Shown one piece after another: positions 41,600 through 53,535 of a stretch of DNA of 64,000 nucleotides. The stretch is from Zasmidium citrigriseum (Eukaryota; Ascomycota; Dothideomycetes; Mycosphaerellales; Mycosphaerellaceae). How positions within the stretch are numbered: the stretch's first letter is position 1; every line of letters starts with the position of its first letter. The position numbers were made by a program, and so were the translations under genes. The notes beneath the pieces are model-generated. The model was not told the origin of the DNA. It made no database searches and was given only the letters and a program-made list of their open reading frames with translations. The stretch covers positions 79,937-143,936 of the forward strand of contig NHNW01000080.1 in the NCBI GenBank assembly GCA_002786025.1. Reading direction: 5' to 3'.

Positions 41600-44500
41600 A
41601 GTGACGCTGAGCAGGTCAGTACAGCTGCCCGAAAGGTGCGTATACACCGAAAGGTGCGGTGGGGGATCCATGGCTGACATGCGGAGGGAGTGTTCAAAGG
41701 GAAGGAGCGATACGTACAAAACGAGTGTGGATGGCGGCTTCCTCGAGGAGCACGGGTCGAATGACGCCGGCGAGCCGGTGCGACCTCAGCGCACGCGGCG
41801 AATCTCAGCAATGGCTGTGTGTTTGCAGCGAGTGGACGGCAGCGCGGCGCAGGGAAACGCAGTGTGTTCCCCCGGCCGACGGCGTGCTCTGCGTCTAGAA
41901 GGAGCGAATGGGTTGTGCGGGCAGCTGCTTCCAAATCATGGCGTGGTGCAGACTGCAGGCCTTGGGGGTCGGGTGTGCGAGCAGCCAGTGGGTTGGCGGC
42001 GAGGACGAAGGCGTGGACGCGGTGCAGTGGTGGTGATGAGCGAGTGTGGTCGTGTCACGGTCCGCTGCAGATACCCGGAATGCAGAGCGGAGGTAAACAG
42101 CGAGTCTCGTGTGTATAGTCGGCGGTGGAAGCGTTTCCGGCGACGATGGCGATGACGGTGGTAATGATCGGAGGCTGGTCTGGATGGCGGCCAACGCGTG
42201 CAGTGGATGGGCGTTGGTCGAGAGTGTGGAAAGTAGTGAGCCGACTCTCCTAGGTGCAGAGGAAATCCGTCGACGGCCGCAGCCGTTGACTCCAGTTGGC
42301 GCTTGCTGGCGCTAGCGAAGCAAATTGGGATCGCGACGCGTCTTGCACCTGTCGACCAGAGACGACAACTGATCGTGGAATTCGTCCTTTTTGTTGCAAA
42401 CGAGGATGCGAACGACGGCACCTTTACAGCTCAGTGGCGATGACGAGGACGACGACTGGCTTCAGAACCTCGAAGCTGAAGCACGCTTTGCGCTGGGCCA
42501 GGGGGCCAAACTTCAAACATCTGCCAGGAACAAGGAGTTGCGCCCCGAGCTAATGCAGGTCCCGGCTGCGGCAGAAGGCTTCTTCATCAATCGATGCTCC
42601 GGCCCATTAAACATTTCATGGCTCTTTGAGGATGCGCTCAGGACATAATATTTGCCCTCACTAATATTGCCCGCCATCCCTGGAGAAGTCTGCCATGAAG
42701 AAGTTTACTGCTGCTCTTTGTCATCGTCTTCCTCCCAGGGCATCATCGTCGGGAGACGGCTGGCGAGGTGCAACACAGGGGCTCGTCGGCAGCCGCAACG
42801 CTGCATCCGCCCATGCATCCTGGCTCTCTCGCTGCCTAAGCGACCGAATCAGCACCCGACCCCATTCGAGGCGACAGATCAATTTTCCGGCAACCAGTCC
42901 GTTTGATAATCTTGCGTTGGTCGCCGAATCAGTGCGCCGCCAGCCAACTTGTCGCTGCGTCGACGATGGGCTTGCCACCGGCTTTCCAACGACGATACCG
43001 CGAGAAGCTGTGCAGAAGACGCCCAGACTTCGAATTCTTCGCTATCACACCTCTCCCCGACAGCCGGGAGCAATGGTGAAACACCAGTGTTCGAGATGCC
43101 GCCGGCGTCTTGTCGTCACAGCACGCCGTACCTGCTTACAACCACGCTATCCCTGGCGTAAAGGAAAACCACCGCGAACTGAATCGCCGTGAGGAGCTGC
43201 TTTTGACCAGCAACGCCCGCACACAGCTCTCCTCCAGCGTTTCACCCACCACGGACCCGCCGATTTTTCAAACAATTGCAATCAAGAAAATCACCGTTTG
43301 AAGTCGCCCGCAGAACCATCTCGCCAGAACTGCGCCTTGCCGACGCTTAGCCACATGAAAAATGGTCCGCACGCATCCCGATCAGCTGGGAGGGTTTTTC
43401 GATCTTCAAACGATCTTGGCTGGGATATCAGCATCTTGCTGAACCACTGATTGTTTTGTGATGCTCGAACATGTTCACCTGATGAGCAAATCCAATTTCC
43501 AACCTCGACCGGTCTTGGTCGCTGTTGCCAAGCATTGCAAAGACGTGCATTCGGCTCTTAGGGCAATTGTTCGGATTCGTTCGAGTTGGAAGATGGCAAG
43601 CAATCCTCAACTTCCTCGCTGAGATTTGCAGTACAACAAGACCCTTCATGACTTCGAGTTGGACCAACTTCCATATGAGCAGTCCACTATTTCCTAGCAT
43701 GAGGAGGTGCAGATATGCTTCTTCTATCAACTCGTCGCGACCTTGCCGTAGACATCGGAGTCTCACTCCGAACTCATCGAAGCCGATTTCGATCCCAACA
43801 GGCATCCTTCCGGTTTGCCGGGCAACGCACAACGCACCGAAAATGATGTCTCACGGAATCTCGGAAGGCTTTTACAAAGCCTCACAAGCGCGCTATGGTC
43901 GCGTTTGATGCCAACGTCTGCCACCCGGCCCGAAGAGCTTGCACACGAAACTCTCGCGCTAATCCCAGGAGCTGACTCCTAGCCTCTGTACAAGGCTGAA
44001 AAAGGATACAGCAGCACAAATCTCCAAACAACCATCTTTTTCAAACAGCTCAGAGACACACAAACGGCTATATCGAGAACTTGTACTCGTGCTGCCATGC
44101 GACTGGCCGACCCGACTTTTCCCAAAACGGCGATATTTCGTCGTACCACTGGCAACTCCATCACGCGGACAGAACTGCCTGAATGAATGACCGTTACACC
44201 AAGCAACGTTGCCCTAAATCGGACCAGACTTGCAAAAATTCTGAACGAACGACATGAATCATCATCTCTCCGCCAAACACCCGAACAATACCCAGCATCA
44301 TCAATCCCCAAAACCATTCTAATGTCCTCGGAGGATTAACGAACGTACTAACGCCACAGCCAAAACCGCCACTCTCAGGGACCGTCAGGATCTTGGATCT
44401 GACTTCTGAACAGAATTCAAGTGTCGCCTCATCTTCGAAGTACTGATGACTGAACACTGAAACACCCCGCAAAAGCCTCTAGGATACCAATGCCCCGATT

Positions 44501-45143
44501 CCAACCACAGCACTGATGAGCAAACAAATTCCAAAAGAAGAGAATAGCACACTTTCCTCCCCGCGGCTGACCAGACCATACAAAAAGGCCGAAAGACGTT
44601 CGCTTTCGAGCCTATGCTCATGACTTCCTCCTCCAACACCTCCCCTCTCCAAAAATACCGGGATCTCTGCGACATCTAGATCTCCCCCAGATCCACCACG
44701 CCGAAACTCGAACCGATACACTTCGTGTCTCAGAGAACGAAACTCTGCTAAATGTCGGAAGGAAGGCAGTGATGAGGTTGTGATGCCGAACCGAACAACG
44801 TGGCAGACATGCGAGTACCTTGCTTGACGCGGCGCCAGGCACGCGACGGCAGGGTTATCGTTGACTTGCAGCTTCAAGAGCTCCTCCTTGCTTGACTGCT
44901 CGGCTCGGGTGTGTGCCAACGCACGAGATGAGATGTAAGACATCAACCTTGCATGTGAGTGTGCCTGTGTGATGTGATTGTTGTTGGCTTACCGACATGG
45001 ACATCGATCAAGACAAGGCCGGCTTCTGCTGACGGCAAAGCTCCCGACAAAGGTAAGACTGTTCAATTGACCTTCTTTTCTTGTATAGATATATTCCAAT
45101 CAGTCATCATTTTACAATGCTTCCTCAAGCTCACCACGCCTTT
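41600..45143. other. Gene-poor 3.5 kb region
   Basis: Many frames of 60-165 codons occur on both strands, but they overlap each other, lack known domains and lack paired splice sites. The left part (41600-42300) is the leader and promoter of the large disordered gene. The best remaining frame, 42391-42648, contains GDDEDDDWLQNLEAEARFAL and is weak. No repeat or RIP bias is evident, since CA and TG are common. Confidence 0.4.
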
Positions 45144-46956
45144 CTAAAGCTCATCCTTCCCACCCGCCGCCTTCTCCACCTTCTTCCCCCGTCCCTCACA
45201 AACCGCCGGCGTCCCCACCTCCATGCGATAAACACACTTCTCCTCCTCCATAATCTTCCAAATCTCGTTCTCCTCACTACAAGCCAGTATCACCATCGTA
45301 CTGCGATTCGGTCCATTCCAGCAATGCTGTCCATTCTCATGCTTCATCGCATATCGCTCCCCAGATCCCAAACCCTTCCCATCCGCGGGCAGATCCTCAT
45401 CAACCGTGACCTTGTCCATGCCCACAAAATTGCCCATATTCGTATGTCCGCCACCCTTCTTCGGCTTTTGGTTCGTCTTCTCCAAGAAACAGAGCTCGTA
45501 GGTGTATTCTCCTGAGTCTTTCTCCACGCAGACGCCTTTGAGGGCGCGGAAGACGTCGTCAGGACCGAAGTCTTTGGAGAGGTCTTCTTCACTGTCTTTG
45601 AGGTTCTTTTGGTGGTCTTCGAGGTCCTTTTTGGCGGAGTCGAGGCGGTTGCGGGCGTCGGTGACTTTTTTGCTTTCGTTGGCGTTGCCTGATGGGCTCG
45701 ATGCGAGGATGCCGTTGTCGATGAGGGTTTGGCGGAGGTCGCGGAGTTTGGAGTCGACGAAGTCGCGGAGGGAGGGTGGGAGGTAGTTGGTGATGGAGTA
45801 TACTGACACAAATTAGTAGGGAAAGGGTGTGGGACTTTTGGTTGTACTCACAGACTGCCGTCTCGTCCTCCTCTTCTTCAGAGTAGTTGTCCCAATCCAA
45901 ACCGTTGTCCTTGTCCTCCTTCATGATCTCTTCCAGATCACGCTCGTTGGCCGAGTTGGGAGTCGAGCCAACGCCATAGCTTGCAATGTAATCCTCCCAA
46001 GCCTTGACAGCCCTCTTGACACCCTCATCGTTGAAATTGGGATTGTACTCCTCATGAAACTTGCTGAGCACCTCCTCCAACTTCTCTAACCTTGACCTAC
46101 TCGCAAGCAAATCACTCCTCACACTCGTCAACTGCGTCCTCAACTCCTCCGTCCTCCTCTTCCCAATTTCCACCAATTGCCCCATCTTCCCTCCCTTCGC
46201 CCCACCACTCTTAACAACCTTTCCGGCCTCCTTCTTCTGCGTCTCGCTCAATTCCTTCTCAAGATCTTTGACCTTCAACTCCGCACCCTGAATCTCCGTC
46301 CCAAGCGTTTGAATCCGATCCTTCACCTGCTGTCTCAACTTGGCAGCCTCCTTAACGAGTTCATTCCGCTTCCTAAGCGCATTCCCCGCAGCCTTCTGCC
46401 TCACCTCGTCCAATTTCCGCCACTCCTTCCCAATCTCATCGCACTTGTCTTTACACTTGCCTCCAACACCCTCATACTCCTCGCTTCCGTCACAACAGAG
46501 CTCGTAATCGCAGATGCCATCGTTGACGGCTGTGAAGGGGACGTAGGAGGGTATGTGGCCCTTGTTCTTGCAGTAGAAGCCGGGCAGCGCGGCGGTGGTA
46601 TTTACAGAGGATGAGGACGCGCTGTCGGCGGGTGTGTGTGGGGAGAGGGGGGAGAGGTGAGCGCAGGCTGCTGTGCCGGGTTCGTCTGAGCCGTCAGGGC
46701 AGTCGCAGTAGTCGTCGTTGACGCGGGTGAAGGGGAGTTTGACTGAGGGGTTGGAGATGCAGGTGAAGGAGGTGGTGTCTTCGTAGAATTTGGCGACTGT
46801 TGATCAATCATGAGAGTTAGTTGCTGCTACCAGGATGTGTTGACTTGGGGATTGGGTTGATGGATGCGTACATTCGGGGCCTACGCCGCGCGGGCGTGCC
46901 GCTGCTGCTGAAGCGGCATATTCGAGGGCTACCAGCGCCGCTACTACTCGTCTCAT
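45144..46956 (-). CDS. GTB1: Glucosidase II beta subunit
   Basis: Three exons, 46956-46872, 46796-45852 and 45802-45144, give 562 residues. A signal peptide (RRVVAALVALEYAASAAAA) is followed by two LDL-receptor-like Cys repeats (VNDDYCDCPDGSDEPGTAAC, then NDGICDYELCCDGSEEY). Next come a long coiled-coil region (EVRQKAAGNALRKRNELVKE onward), an acidic stretch, and the MRH-type domain (GVCVEKDSGEYTYELCFLE, later NGQHCWNGPNRS). The protein ends in KDEL, an ER retrieval signal. With the catalytic alpha subunit it trims glucose from N-glycans in the ER lumen and supports the calnexin cycle. All parts of the family are present and the length is normal. Confidence 0.95.
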
Positions 46957-47771
46957 CGTCGCCAACGGGTGTGAAGAGGAAACGTAGAGAAGAAGTTGTT
47001 TTGCGGGCGATCAGATGTTGCCAGCTTGCTGCACAGCTCAGGGTCCGTCGATCCATCCCAAAGCTCCACCCCCGACCTCACCTCCTCCATCTCCATCTTT
47101 CAACATCCATCAACGTGGTAGATTTTATACACAGCCTGTTCTTCGCAAGAACCCCAGACCATCGCTGTTTGTTCGACTCACGTCCCTTGTTCCCAAATGC
47201 TTCGGCAGCAGATCTTGCCATGCCTCATTAAAACTCAAGAAGAACACCTCCACATCGGGCCTCTCCCACAAGACTATCGTTCCTGCAGAATGCCATTGAT
47301 ACTACAATGACAAATAGTACGAAGGAAGCCTTGTGTGCTCTTGGGCTCAGCGCAGTCACTCGTGCAAGACTGTTGATGCAAACCTACTATGGTGCGCTCA
47401 GATTTGCTGATTCGCCGTTGCCGATTGCCGATTGTGTGTCGCGCTATTGGTACGACGGGAGCTTCTGAGAAGGCAGAGACGGCAGAAGTCGCGAGAGACT
47501 ACATGTATGCCCTCAGGAGTGATTGCTTTCACAATGGCATCGTAGCTTCCCACAGGAGCAGCAGTCCACGTGGTACCTGCCCTTGACAAGATCAGAGCAA
47601 CCACAGTCGACATCGCAAAGTCCATGTCCTCTTCCACATCAACATCTTCCGCAATCCTTACACGTCTTTCTTACCATCTATCATCCTGCATCAACGTCAT
47701 CTAGTCGCATCGTCCTCAACTCGCATGCCATCGAAACATTCCTAAACACCAGCTCCATCCGCTCCGCCCTG
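46957..47771. other. Divergent promoter between GTB1 and the 60-codon membrane ORF
   Basis: No coding frame is convincing. A pyrimidine-rich leader (about 47620-47760) precedes the ATG at 47772. Confidence 0.4.
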
Positions 47772-47954
47772 ATGGACCTTTTCGACGTCATCTTCGACTT
47801 CGTTGTCATCGGCGGAACAGCTTTCATCGCCTTCCTCGCCGGCCGCTCGTATTCTGCGAAGAAGAAGTGCTCCAACCCTTACGACCCCTACTACAGCGGT
47901 CCCAGAAAGTGCGGTCGTCGTCGCTCGTGGTACACCAAGCACTGGTCTGCCTAA
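47772..47954 (+). CDS. 60-codon single-span membrane ORF (small protein or uORF)
   Basis: MDLFDVIFDFVVIGGTAFIA starts a 60-residue product with one hydrophobic segment, followed by a Lys/Cys/Tyr-rich tail (AKKKCSNPYDPYYSGPRK, then CGRRRSWYTKHW). The frame is open back to 47523, but this ATG marks the start of the membrane pattern. The stop at 47952-47954 lies only 8 bp before the ATG of the next gene on the same strand. It may thus be an upstream ORF of that mRNA, a separate protein on a bicistronic mRNA, or the N-terminal part of a protein split by a frameshift. Codon content looks coding-like. Confidence 0.45.
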   Translation: MDLFDVIFDFVVIGGTAFIAFLAGRSYSAKKKCSNPYDPYYSGPRKCGRRRSWYTKHWSA

Positions 47955-47962
47955 ACGCAAAG

Positions 47963-50010
47963 ATGCGACCTCTCAAAGCGCCAACGCCCACTCCGGCGAA
48001 TACCTTCTGCGACGACGAGGCCGGTCACCGTTCTCGAACGCCCTCTCTAGATCGCGCCCCAACGCCCAGGGCATCATGCAGGTCGACTTCTCTTCCTGCC
48101 AACCGGCCGCTCAAGAGTGCCATGGCGAACACTTCGTCGGCCAGCTCGCCCGGATCTGACACGGAGAAACATGCCCATTTTGACGAGTTGTATCTGGAGT
48201 GCGAGGGAATGCCCAAAAGGTCGGTCACTGACGAGTGGCGTTATATGAAAAATGTGAATGTCATAGATGCGACTCCTGCGCCCGGAGCGTCGATAGGATA
48301 CCTCAGCCCCGGAATAGAGTTGTTTGAACGTTCGCCATAGGAGGAGGAGGATGATCCCGGTCTTGCTGAAGAGCTGGAGAAGGAGGCTGAACATGCTCAA
48401 GAGACACATGGTGACAACGAAGATGACGAGCTCAACCTACCGGAAAGCCTCAATGAGAATTACCAAAGTCCTCTTAACCCCGAGCCTGATGAGGAAGGCC
48501 TCGAAGGCACGATTGTTCGACATAGAACACGAGCATCGACTGGGACAGGATCGTCACGATCGTTCCATCAGGAGAGCCCAGACTTGGAAGCTGGCCCAGA
48601 TGAGCCGTATGACGAAACTGTCCACAAGGTCCATGAATGGTCTGGCGAGGTCGACGAGCTGCCTGCAATCGTTGAGTCCGATACATCGATGGAGGAAGAC
48701 GTTGAACCCACATCATCGAAGACCAGTCCTACTCCCCTCGAGCCAAAACGCCGCTCGTCAGAGACACATGCCTTCAGATCACTGCTCAGTAGACAGGTAG
48801 CTGGGATGCGCCGAATCAGTTCCATGAGCGAGATGTTGAGGTTGAAAGGCCGTCTCCGGGTGCCAGCGCTCCTGTCGCCGAAAGGTGCGCCTGCTGGTCC
48901 CGCAGTCACTGCTTGCAGTATCCATATTTTCGAGCCAGAGAAGCTCAACACAGGTCAGTCCTCTCTTTAACAGTAATGTAACACGCAATGCTCACATGAA
49001 GCTTTCTAGTCTACGAATGTCCTACAGAAGCCGAACGCAAGCAAACCGCCCACACAGTACAATCAGACCATGGCACTGTCCAGATGGTTTGGGAAGAACC
49101 TGCAGCGTCAGCTTCAAGTAGCGTGGCGACGGTCTTGATCGATGATTCTGCGGGTGTCGACTTCGCAGACGACATCGAGAATCATGTCGTGCCACCTTCT
49201 CCCAGAATGGAGCGCGTCAAGACGAAGCTCACCGTCTGGTCCTGGGAACGAGAGTTGGGCGATGAATCTGATGAAAGACCACGATGGCTACCGCTGATGG
49301 ACCTCAACGACGAACGTTGTCGTGGTGCGAGTCGGCTTTCGGATCACAGTCCCAACTCAGAGGCACCTCCGTGTCCGCCCAACACAGCCCGTCAAAGTGG
49401 CCAGTCGTCAGCAAAGCACTCAGAACCACAAAGTCCAGCACCAGAACTCTCCGACACTTCCTCAGAAGACTCACCGATCCTTTTGAAATCGACTTTGAAG
49501 CCGCACACTGCGCAGCCGACCCGCTCGACAACACCAGATTACCTCTCCGTCCCTCGACGGCGCAGCAGCTTACCGGCCTCACCAAGCATCCCAAAGAATC
49601 TGTCCAGTTTGGGAATAGACGACATCAAATTCCGCTCCCATCGCGACTCGGTTGAAATCACGCACGGCCATCTGAAGCGGCACGAAGAAGAAGGACCCAT
49701 CAACCAAGAGCTCCTCAACTCTAGAGATTCTTTCGATCTGACGAAATCGAAGCTCGCGGCCAAGCACCCTCGATCTGTGACACCCACTATACAGCAACGA
49801 TCGAGCACGCCACGGTCGAGACTTGTCGCTTTGAGTCCGATCGTGGATGCAAGTCCTCCGAGTTCGTTCACGAGCCCGCCGCCGTCGTTCACGATCGGAA
49901 GGGCAAGGGAGGAGGATGAGCATGAGAGGCATCCGGATGAGCACGATAATTGTCCTATTTGTGATGAGCATCGGCCGCGATGGTTTGAGGCGAAGCACAG
50001 GAAGTGGTGA
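47963..50010 (+). CDS. Disordered Ser/Pro/Glu-rich protein of unknown function
   Basis: The frame from the ATG at 47963 runs through 48953, then a clear intron (GTCAGT ... CTTTCTAG, 48954-49009), and ends at 50010. One in-frame TAG at 48338-48340 interrupts the first exon. It can be removed by an 87 bp, in-frame intron 48254-48340 (GTGAAT ... CCATAG), giving 634 residues. The product is rich in Ser, Pro, Asp and Glu, with RSSETHAFRSLLSRQVAGM and RRISSMSEMLRLKGRLRVP as the most ordered parts. Its end, HDNCPICDEHRPRWFEAKHR, has a C-x2-C pair that could bind metal with a His. No domain is recognised. Confidence 0.6.
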
Positions 50011-50278
50011 GGTCTGTGAAAGGGGGTGTTATTCTTGGTGATCTTGTCCTTTTCAATGCCAATCCTACGTCTTCCTTTTTGGCTTCTCGTTGAGGCTTCA
50101 GTCAGAATCCAGACTGGCTTCCGACTCAGCATCCGTCCTGGAGGTATCCTTGACCTCACAAAGCGTTTCCACCGCGTATCATACACGCTCTTTCTCCTCC
50201 GCCGTGATATACACCCAACCGGCACCTACCAGCCCAAGATTCACAATTCCCCAAAACGCCAACCCCTGCCTCTGTCCC

Positions 50279-50695
50279 TCAATCCACCGTGACGCCCTTC
50301 TTTCGCAACTCTTTCCTGGCCTGTTCAATCTGTCCCATCAATTCCTGGTGTGCCTCGGGGCAATCATTGAACGTGAGGACGCCCCAGCCGAGTTGGAAGA
50401 GGAGGAGTGCGCCGAAGGAGACGAGGGCCCAGAAGGGGAGCTATTTCGACTCTCATGTTAGTCCCGTGAGAGAAGAAGGATCTTGATGGTTGTGCAGTAG
50501 TGGTTAGGGTATGGAGAGACGTACAACAGGAATTATATCCTCCTGGACTTTTTGCGGGAAGGGGAGGAGGCCGAGGTAGCAGACTGTGTAGAGCTGCAAC
50601 GAAGTTTAGCATGTGAATCCCTCGTCCAGAAGCTTAGGATTTCGTACCGAGGCGACCAGAAGGCCAATGCTGAGGGTTTGTTGTGCGCGTGTCAT
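50279..50695 (-). CDS. DPM3: Dolichol-phosphate mannosyltransferase subunit 3
   Basis: Three short exons, 50695-50648, 50593-50525 and 50440-50279, join in phase to 92 residues. Two hydrophobic segments (QTLSIGLLVASLYTVCYLGL and LPFWALVSFGALLLFQLGW) are followed by VLTFNDCPEAHQELMGQIEQ and a basic end (ARKELRKKGVTVD). This matches the DPM3 pattern of two N-terminal membrane spans, the F-x-D-C motif and a C-terminal coiled coil. In the ER membrane DPM3 tethers and stabilises the catalytic DPM1, which makes dolichol-phosphate-mannose for N- and O-glycans and GPI anchors. The gene is too fragmented to appear as one ORF. Confidence 0.9.
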
Positions 50696-51300
50696 TTTGA
50701 AGAGGATCGGTTTAAAGGAGTGACTGTGGTTGTTCTGATGGTATAGTCTTGGATACGTGGTTGCAAGGAGGTGGTGTCGAGGTGAAGCTAAATTTGGATT
50801 GGCGGCGGATGAGCGGGCCGGCGCGAAGCGAAAGCCTATTGGGGGCCGAGTGGACTTCACTTCTTGTGTTCACGGGTGTTCTTGGTTGTTGTGAGGGCTT
50901 GTGAAGGTCTTCATCTCTTAGAATGGCACATGTAACCACAAGTCTCGAGATTCCCACATGGCAGCAAGAAGAGCGCATACTTTCACAGTCCGACATCGGT
51001 GGCCGCCGGCCGGCGAACGCCCATACCTGGTTCCCTTCACACCACGAGACGATGAAGTACAGGCATGTCAATGGAGATTGTTCGATCACTATCTCTTGGC
51101 GGCAACGATGAGCTATACGGACTCTGGGTTCTTGCTTGTCCAGCTAGGTGCTCAGGTGAGACTGGTCTTCCGATATCGATCTTGACTCATCTACATTCAT
51201 GAGGATATCTTGAACGCAATGCTTCACGTACAACAAGATCCATCTCGCCTCGAAAGACAGCCTTTGCCATCGGTTGAACCTGTACACTGCTTCAACCAAG
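50696..51300. other. Divergent promoter region
   Basis: 605 bp between DPM3 (minus) and the methyltransferase (plus). No supported frame or clear element. Confidence 0.4.
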
Positions 51301-52228
51301 ATGACTTCCACAATGACATCACAGACACAGCCCAAGTATACGTTTCATTCCGACCCGTCGTCTAAGTACTTCCTTCCCAATGAGTGCGTCAAAAGTTGAT
51401 TGATGGATACCTCAGATACTGATACGAATCAGCGCTCAAGAGAGGCATCGACTGCGTGTACAGCATGAAGCGATCGTTGCCTTCATGCACAACCAACCCA
51501 TCCACGCCCCCGTCCCTGCCACGCCAGGGCCTGCCAAGGTCCTCGACATAGGCTGCGGCGTGAATGCTTCAATGACTCTCATCCTGGCCAAGAAGTTTCC
51601 AAGTGCCACAATTTACGGTGTCGATCTCTCCCCCGTCAACATCGATGACAAACCAAGCAACGTCTCCTTCATCCAAGGCAACGTCCACAACCTCATCGAC
51701 AAAGACGAGCGACTGCAGCGAGGCTCAGCAGACTACATATTCAGCCGCTTCATGGCAGCCGGAGTCGAAGACTGGCCAACACACATCAAGAACATCTCCA
51801 CTCTCCTAGCACCAGGTGGCTACATCGAATTCCACGAAACCGTCCGTTCCAACTGGCGAGACGAAAATGACAATGAGATTTCTCGTGACTGGGAGTGGCT
51901 GAAGCTTTTGCATCCGGATATGTTTTGGCCGCGGAGTGACCCTACGGCGATCAATTACTTCCAGTCTATTTTGAGGGATTGTGGTCTTGAGGATGTCGAT
52001 GGCAAGGTTTACAAACTGGCTCCTTCTGACGAGCCGCATGCGAAGCTTTGGTCTGAGTATGCCCATGGCTTGTTTCCTACCAGCTTCTTGGGTCCCATTT
52101 ACCGGATGTTCCCTGGACCGGAGAATGAGGAGAAGAGGAAAGAGTTGGAAAGGCAGGTGTTTGAGGATATGAGGCCGAAGCCGGGAGTGTACTTTCCTTG
52201 TGTTGTCGTATGGGGGCGCAAGGCTTGA
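51301..52228 (+). CDS. SAM-dependent class I methyltransferase
   Basis: Two exons, 51301-51383 and 51433-52228, give 292 residues (intron 49 bp, GTGCGT/ATCAG). Splicing creates YFLPNDAQERHRLRVQHEAI, the usual N-terminal block of this fungal group. Motif I is VLDIGCGVNASMTLILA, the acidic residue after strand 2 is in YGVDLSP and motif post-I/II is in DYIFSRF. The core LLAPGGYIEFHE is the motif III region. The substrate is unknown. Relatives include LaeA-like and secondary-metabolite or umta-type enzymes, but none can be assigned. Confidence 0.88.
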
Positions 52229-52567
52229 CTGAAGTGCAAGTGCGCCTTGACACTTCGTCCTGAAAGATTATGTTGAGGTCGTCGTCCTTGAAGATTGCAA
52301 AAGACTGACAAGTGTTCAGATGACATGGAAGAATCGGATCCTGACGAGTGGCAGAGAATGGGTGAGAGTCTGAGTCTGGTGTACAATTCATGTCTCACGA
52401 GAACGAAATTGAAAAGGCGTTCTGGCGGTCCAGGCATATGCCACGTTGCACAGTCTCACGTGAGCTTGCCCGTTGCACAGGGAATTTTTCAAACCTTTTG
52501 AACGCAAAGCCATCTTTCTGACCGCCGCTCACACATCAATTTCCAGGGTTGAAACTTGCTGACCAAT
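52229..52567. other. Intergenic
   Basis: 339 bp with no supported gene; the 3' UTR of the methyltransferase gene and the upstream region of the phosphoesterase gene. Confidence 0.4.
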
Positions 52568-53464
52568 ATGAACTGCTTGAATTCAGCTATCGGATTGCTG
52601 ACACGGGTTGCGGCAAAAGCAGCCGCCAACACTGCAAGCCCAAAGGATGAAAACAGAGTCGCGGCCAAATTTACGACGCTGTCCATCGAAGAGCCTCTAT
52701 TACAGTTCATGTCAGATTTATACCTCGAAAAAGCCGGATACGAAGACCTCGAGATTACACGCAGGGCATCAAATCTGGTTCTTGCGGGCGATGTTGGCAA
52801 TTTGAAAGACTTCAAAAGCATGCTCGAATTCCTCCAACGTATATGTGCTATCTTCGACCGGGTATTATTCGTTCCAGGAAACCACGAATATTTCCACATG
52901 GATCGGAGTCAAGCAGACCAATCGGTGGCTCAGCTTTGCACGCAACTGGGCCATCGATTCGTGTGGATGGATCGGGAACGAGTGGATATAGCCACGGGCG
53001 ATGGAAATGCTGTCATTGTCTTGGGCTGCACATTGCACTCCTATATCCCCAAAAGTGCTCGACAGCATATATCCAAGGAGATCCGAGATTTCTGCCGCAT
53101 TGGAGGATGGACGATCGATGATCATAACTCCGAGCACACAAAGGATCGCAAGTGGCTCAAGGAGCAACTAGCTGTGATTGAAAAGGCCGGATCGAAAAGT
53201 CGCGTGATTGTTGTCACGCACTTTCCTCCCACATGGAATGGCACATCTGATCCTGCGTATGCGGACAGGCCTACTAAGTCATTTTTTGGCAGCAAGACGC
53301 TGGATGACTTTCGCAAATGGCGTGGGTCGCGGAATGTCAGTCACTGGATCTTTGGCCATACGCATTGGAACACGAGCTTGCGATCTCGTGAAATGTCATT
53401 GTGTAGCAACCAGAGATGCCATGGACGTGGGGATCAAGAGTTCGAGGCCATGTCCACAGTCTAA
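52568..53464 (+). CDS. Calcineurin-like phosphoesterase with altered first metal motif
   Basis: 298 residues from the ATG at 52568. The metallophosphoesterase motifs are VLAGDVGN, VPGNHEYFH, VTHFPPTWNG and FGHTHWNTS. The first motif, normally D-x-H, reads SDLYLE here (Asp50, Tyr52), so one metal-ligand His is replaced by Tyr. The C-terminus after LCSNQR diverges from the usual SNQRGY ending, and the N-terminal 45 residues are longer than in relatives. Activity is therefore uncertain. The enzyme may be cytosolic because no signal peptide is seen. Confidence 0.75.
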   Translation: MNCLNSAIGLLTRVAAKAAANTASPKDENRVAAKFTTLSIEEPLLQFMSDLYLEKAGYEDLEITRRASNLVLAGDVGNLKDFKSMLEFLQRICAIFDRVLFVPGNHEYFHMDRSQADQSVAQLCTQLGHRFVWMDRERVDIATGDGNAVIVLGCTLHSYIPKSARQHISKEIRDFCRIGGWTIDDHNSEHTKDRKWLKEQLAVIEKAGSKSRVIVVTHFPPTWNGTSDPAYADRPTKSFFGSKTLDDFRKWRGSRNVSHWIFGHTHWNTSLRSREMSLCSNQRCHGRGDQEFEAMSTV

Positions 53465-53535
53465 GGCAGCTACCGACTTGCTCCTCACAACAAGTTGTGG
53501 CAAATGGTGTCCCGGCCGTTCACTCAAACATTGAC

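Noticed and set aside
41253..42155. A 300-codon plus-strand frame overlapping the 5' end of the large disordered gene
   Set aside because: It is antisense to a coding-like frame, Arg-rich and without domains, as expected of a shadow frame in GC-rich DNA.
42391..43192. Two plus-strand frames of 85 and 165 codons in the gene-poor region
   Set aside because: Composition is Arg/Ser-heavy, no domain or paired splice sites are visible, and no neighbour supports them.
51485..52228. The methyltransferase as a single exon starting at 51485
   Set aside because: The motif block YFLPNDAQERHRL upstream joins in phase through a canonical intron, so the true start is 51301.
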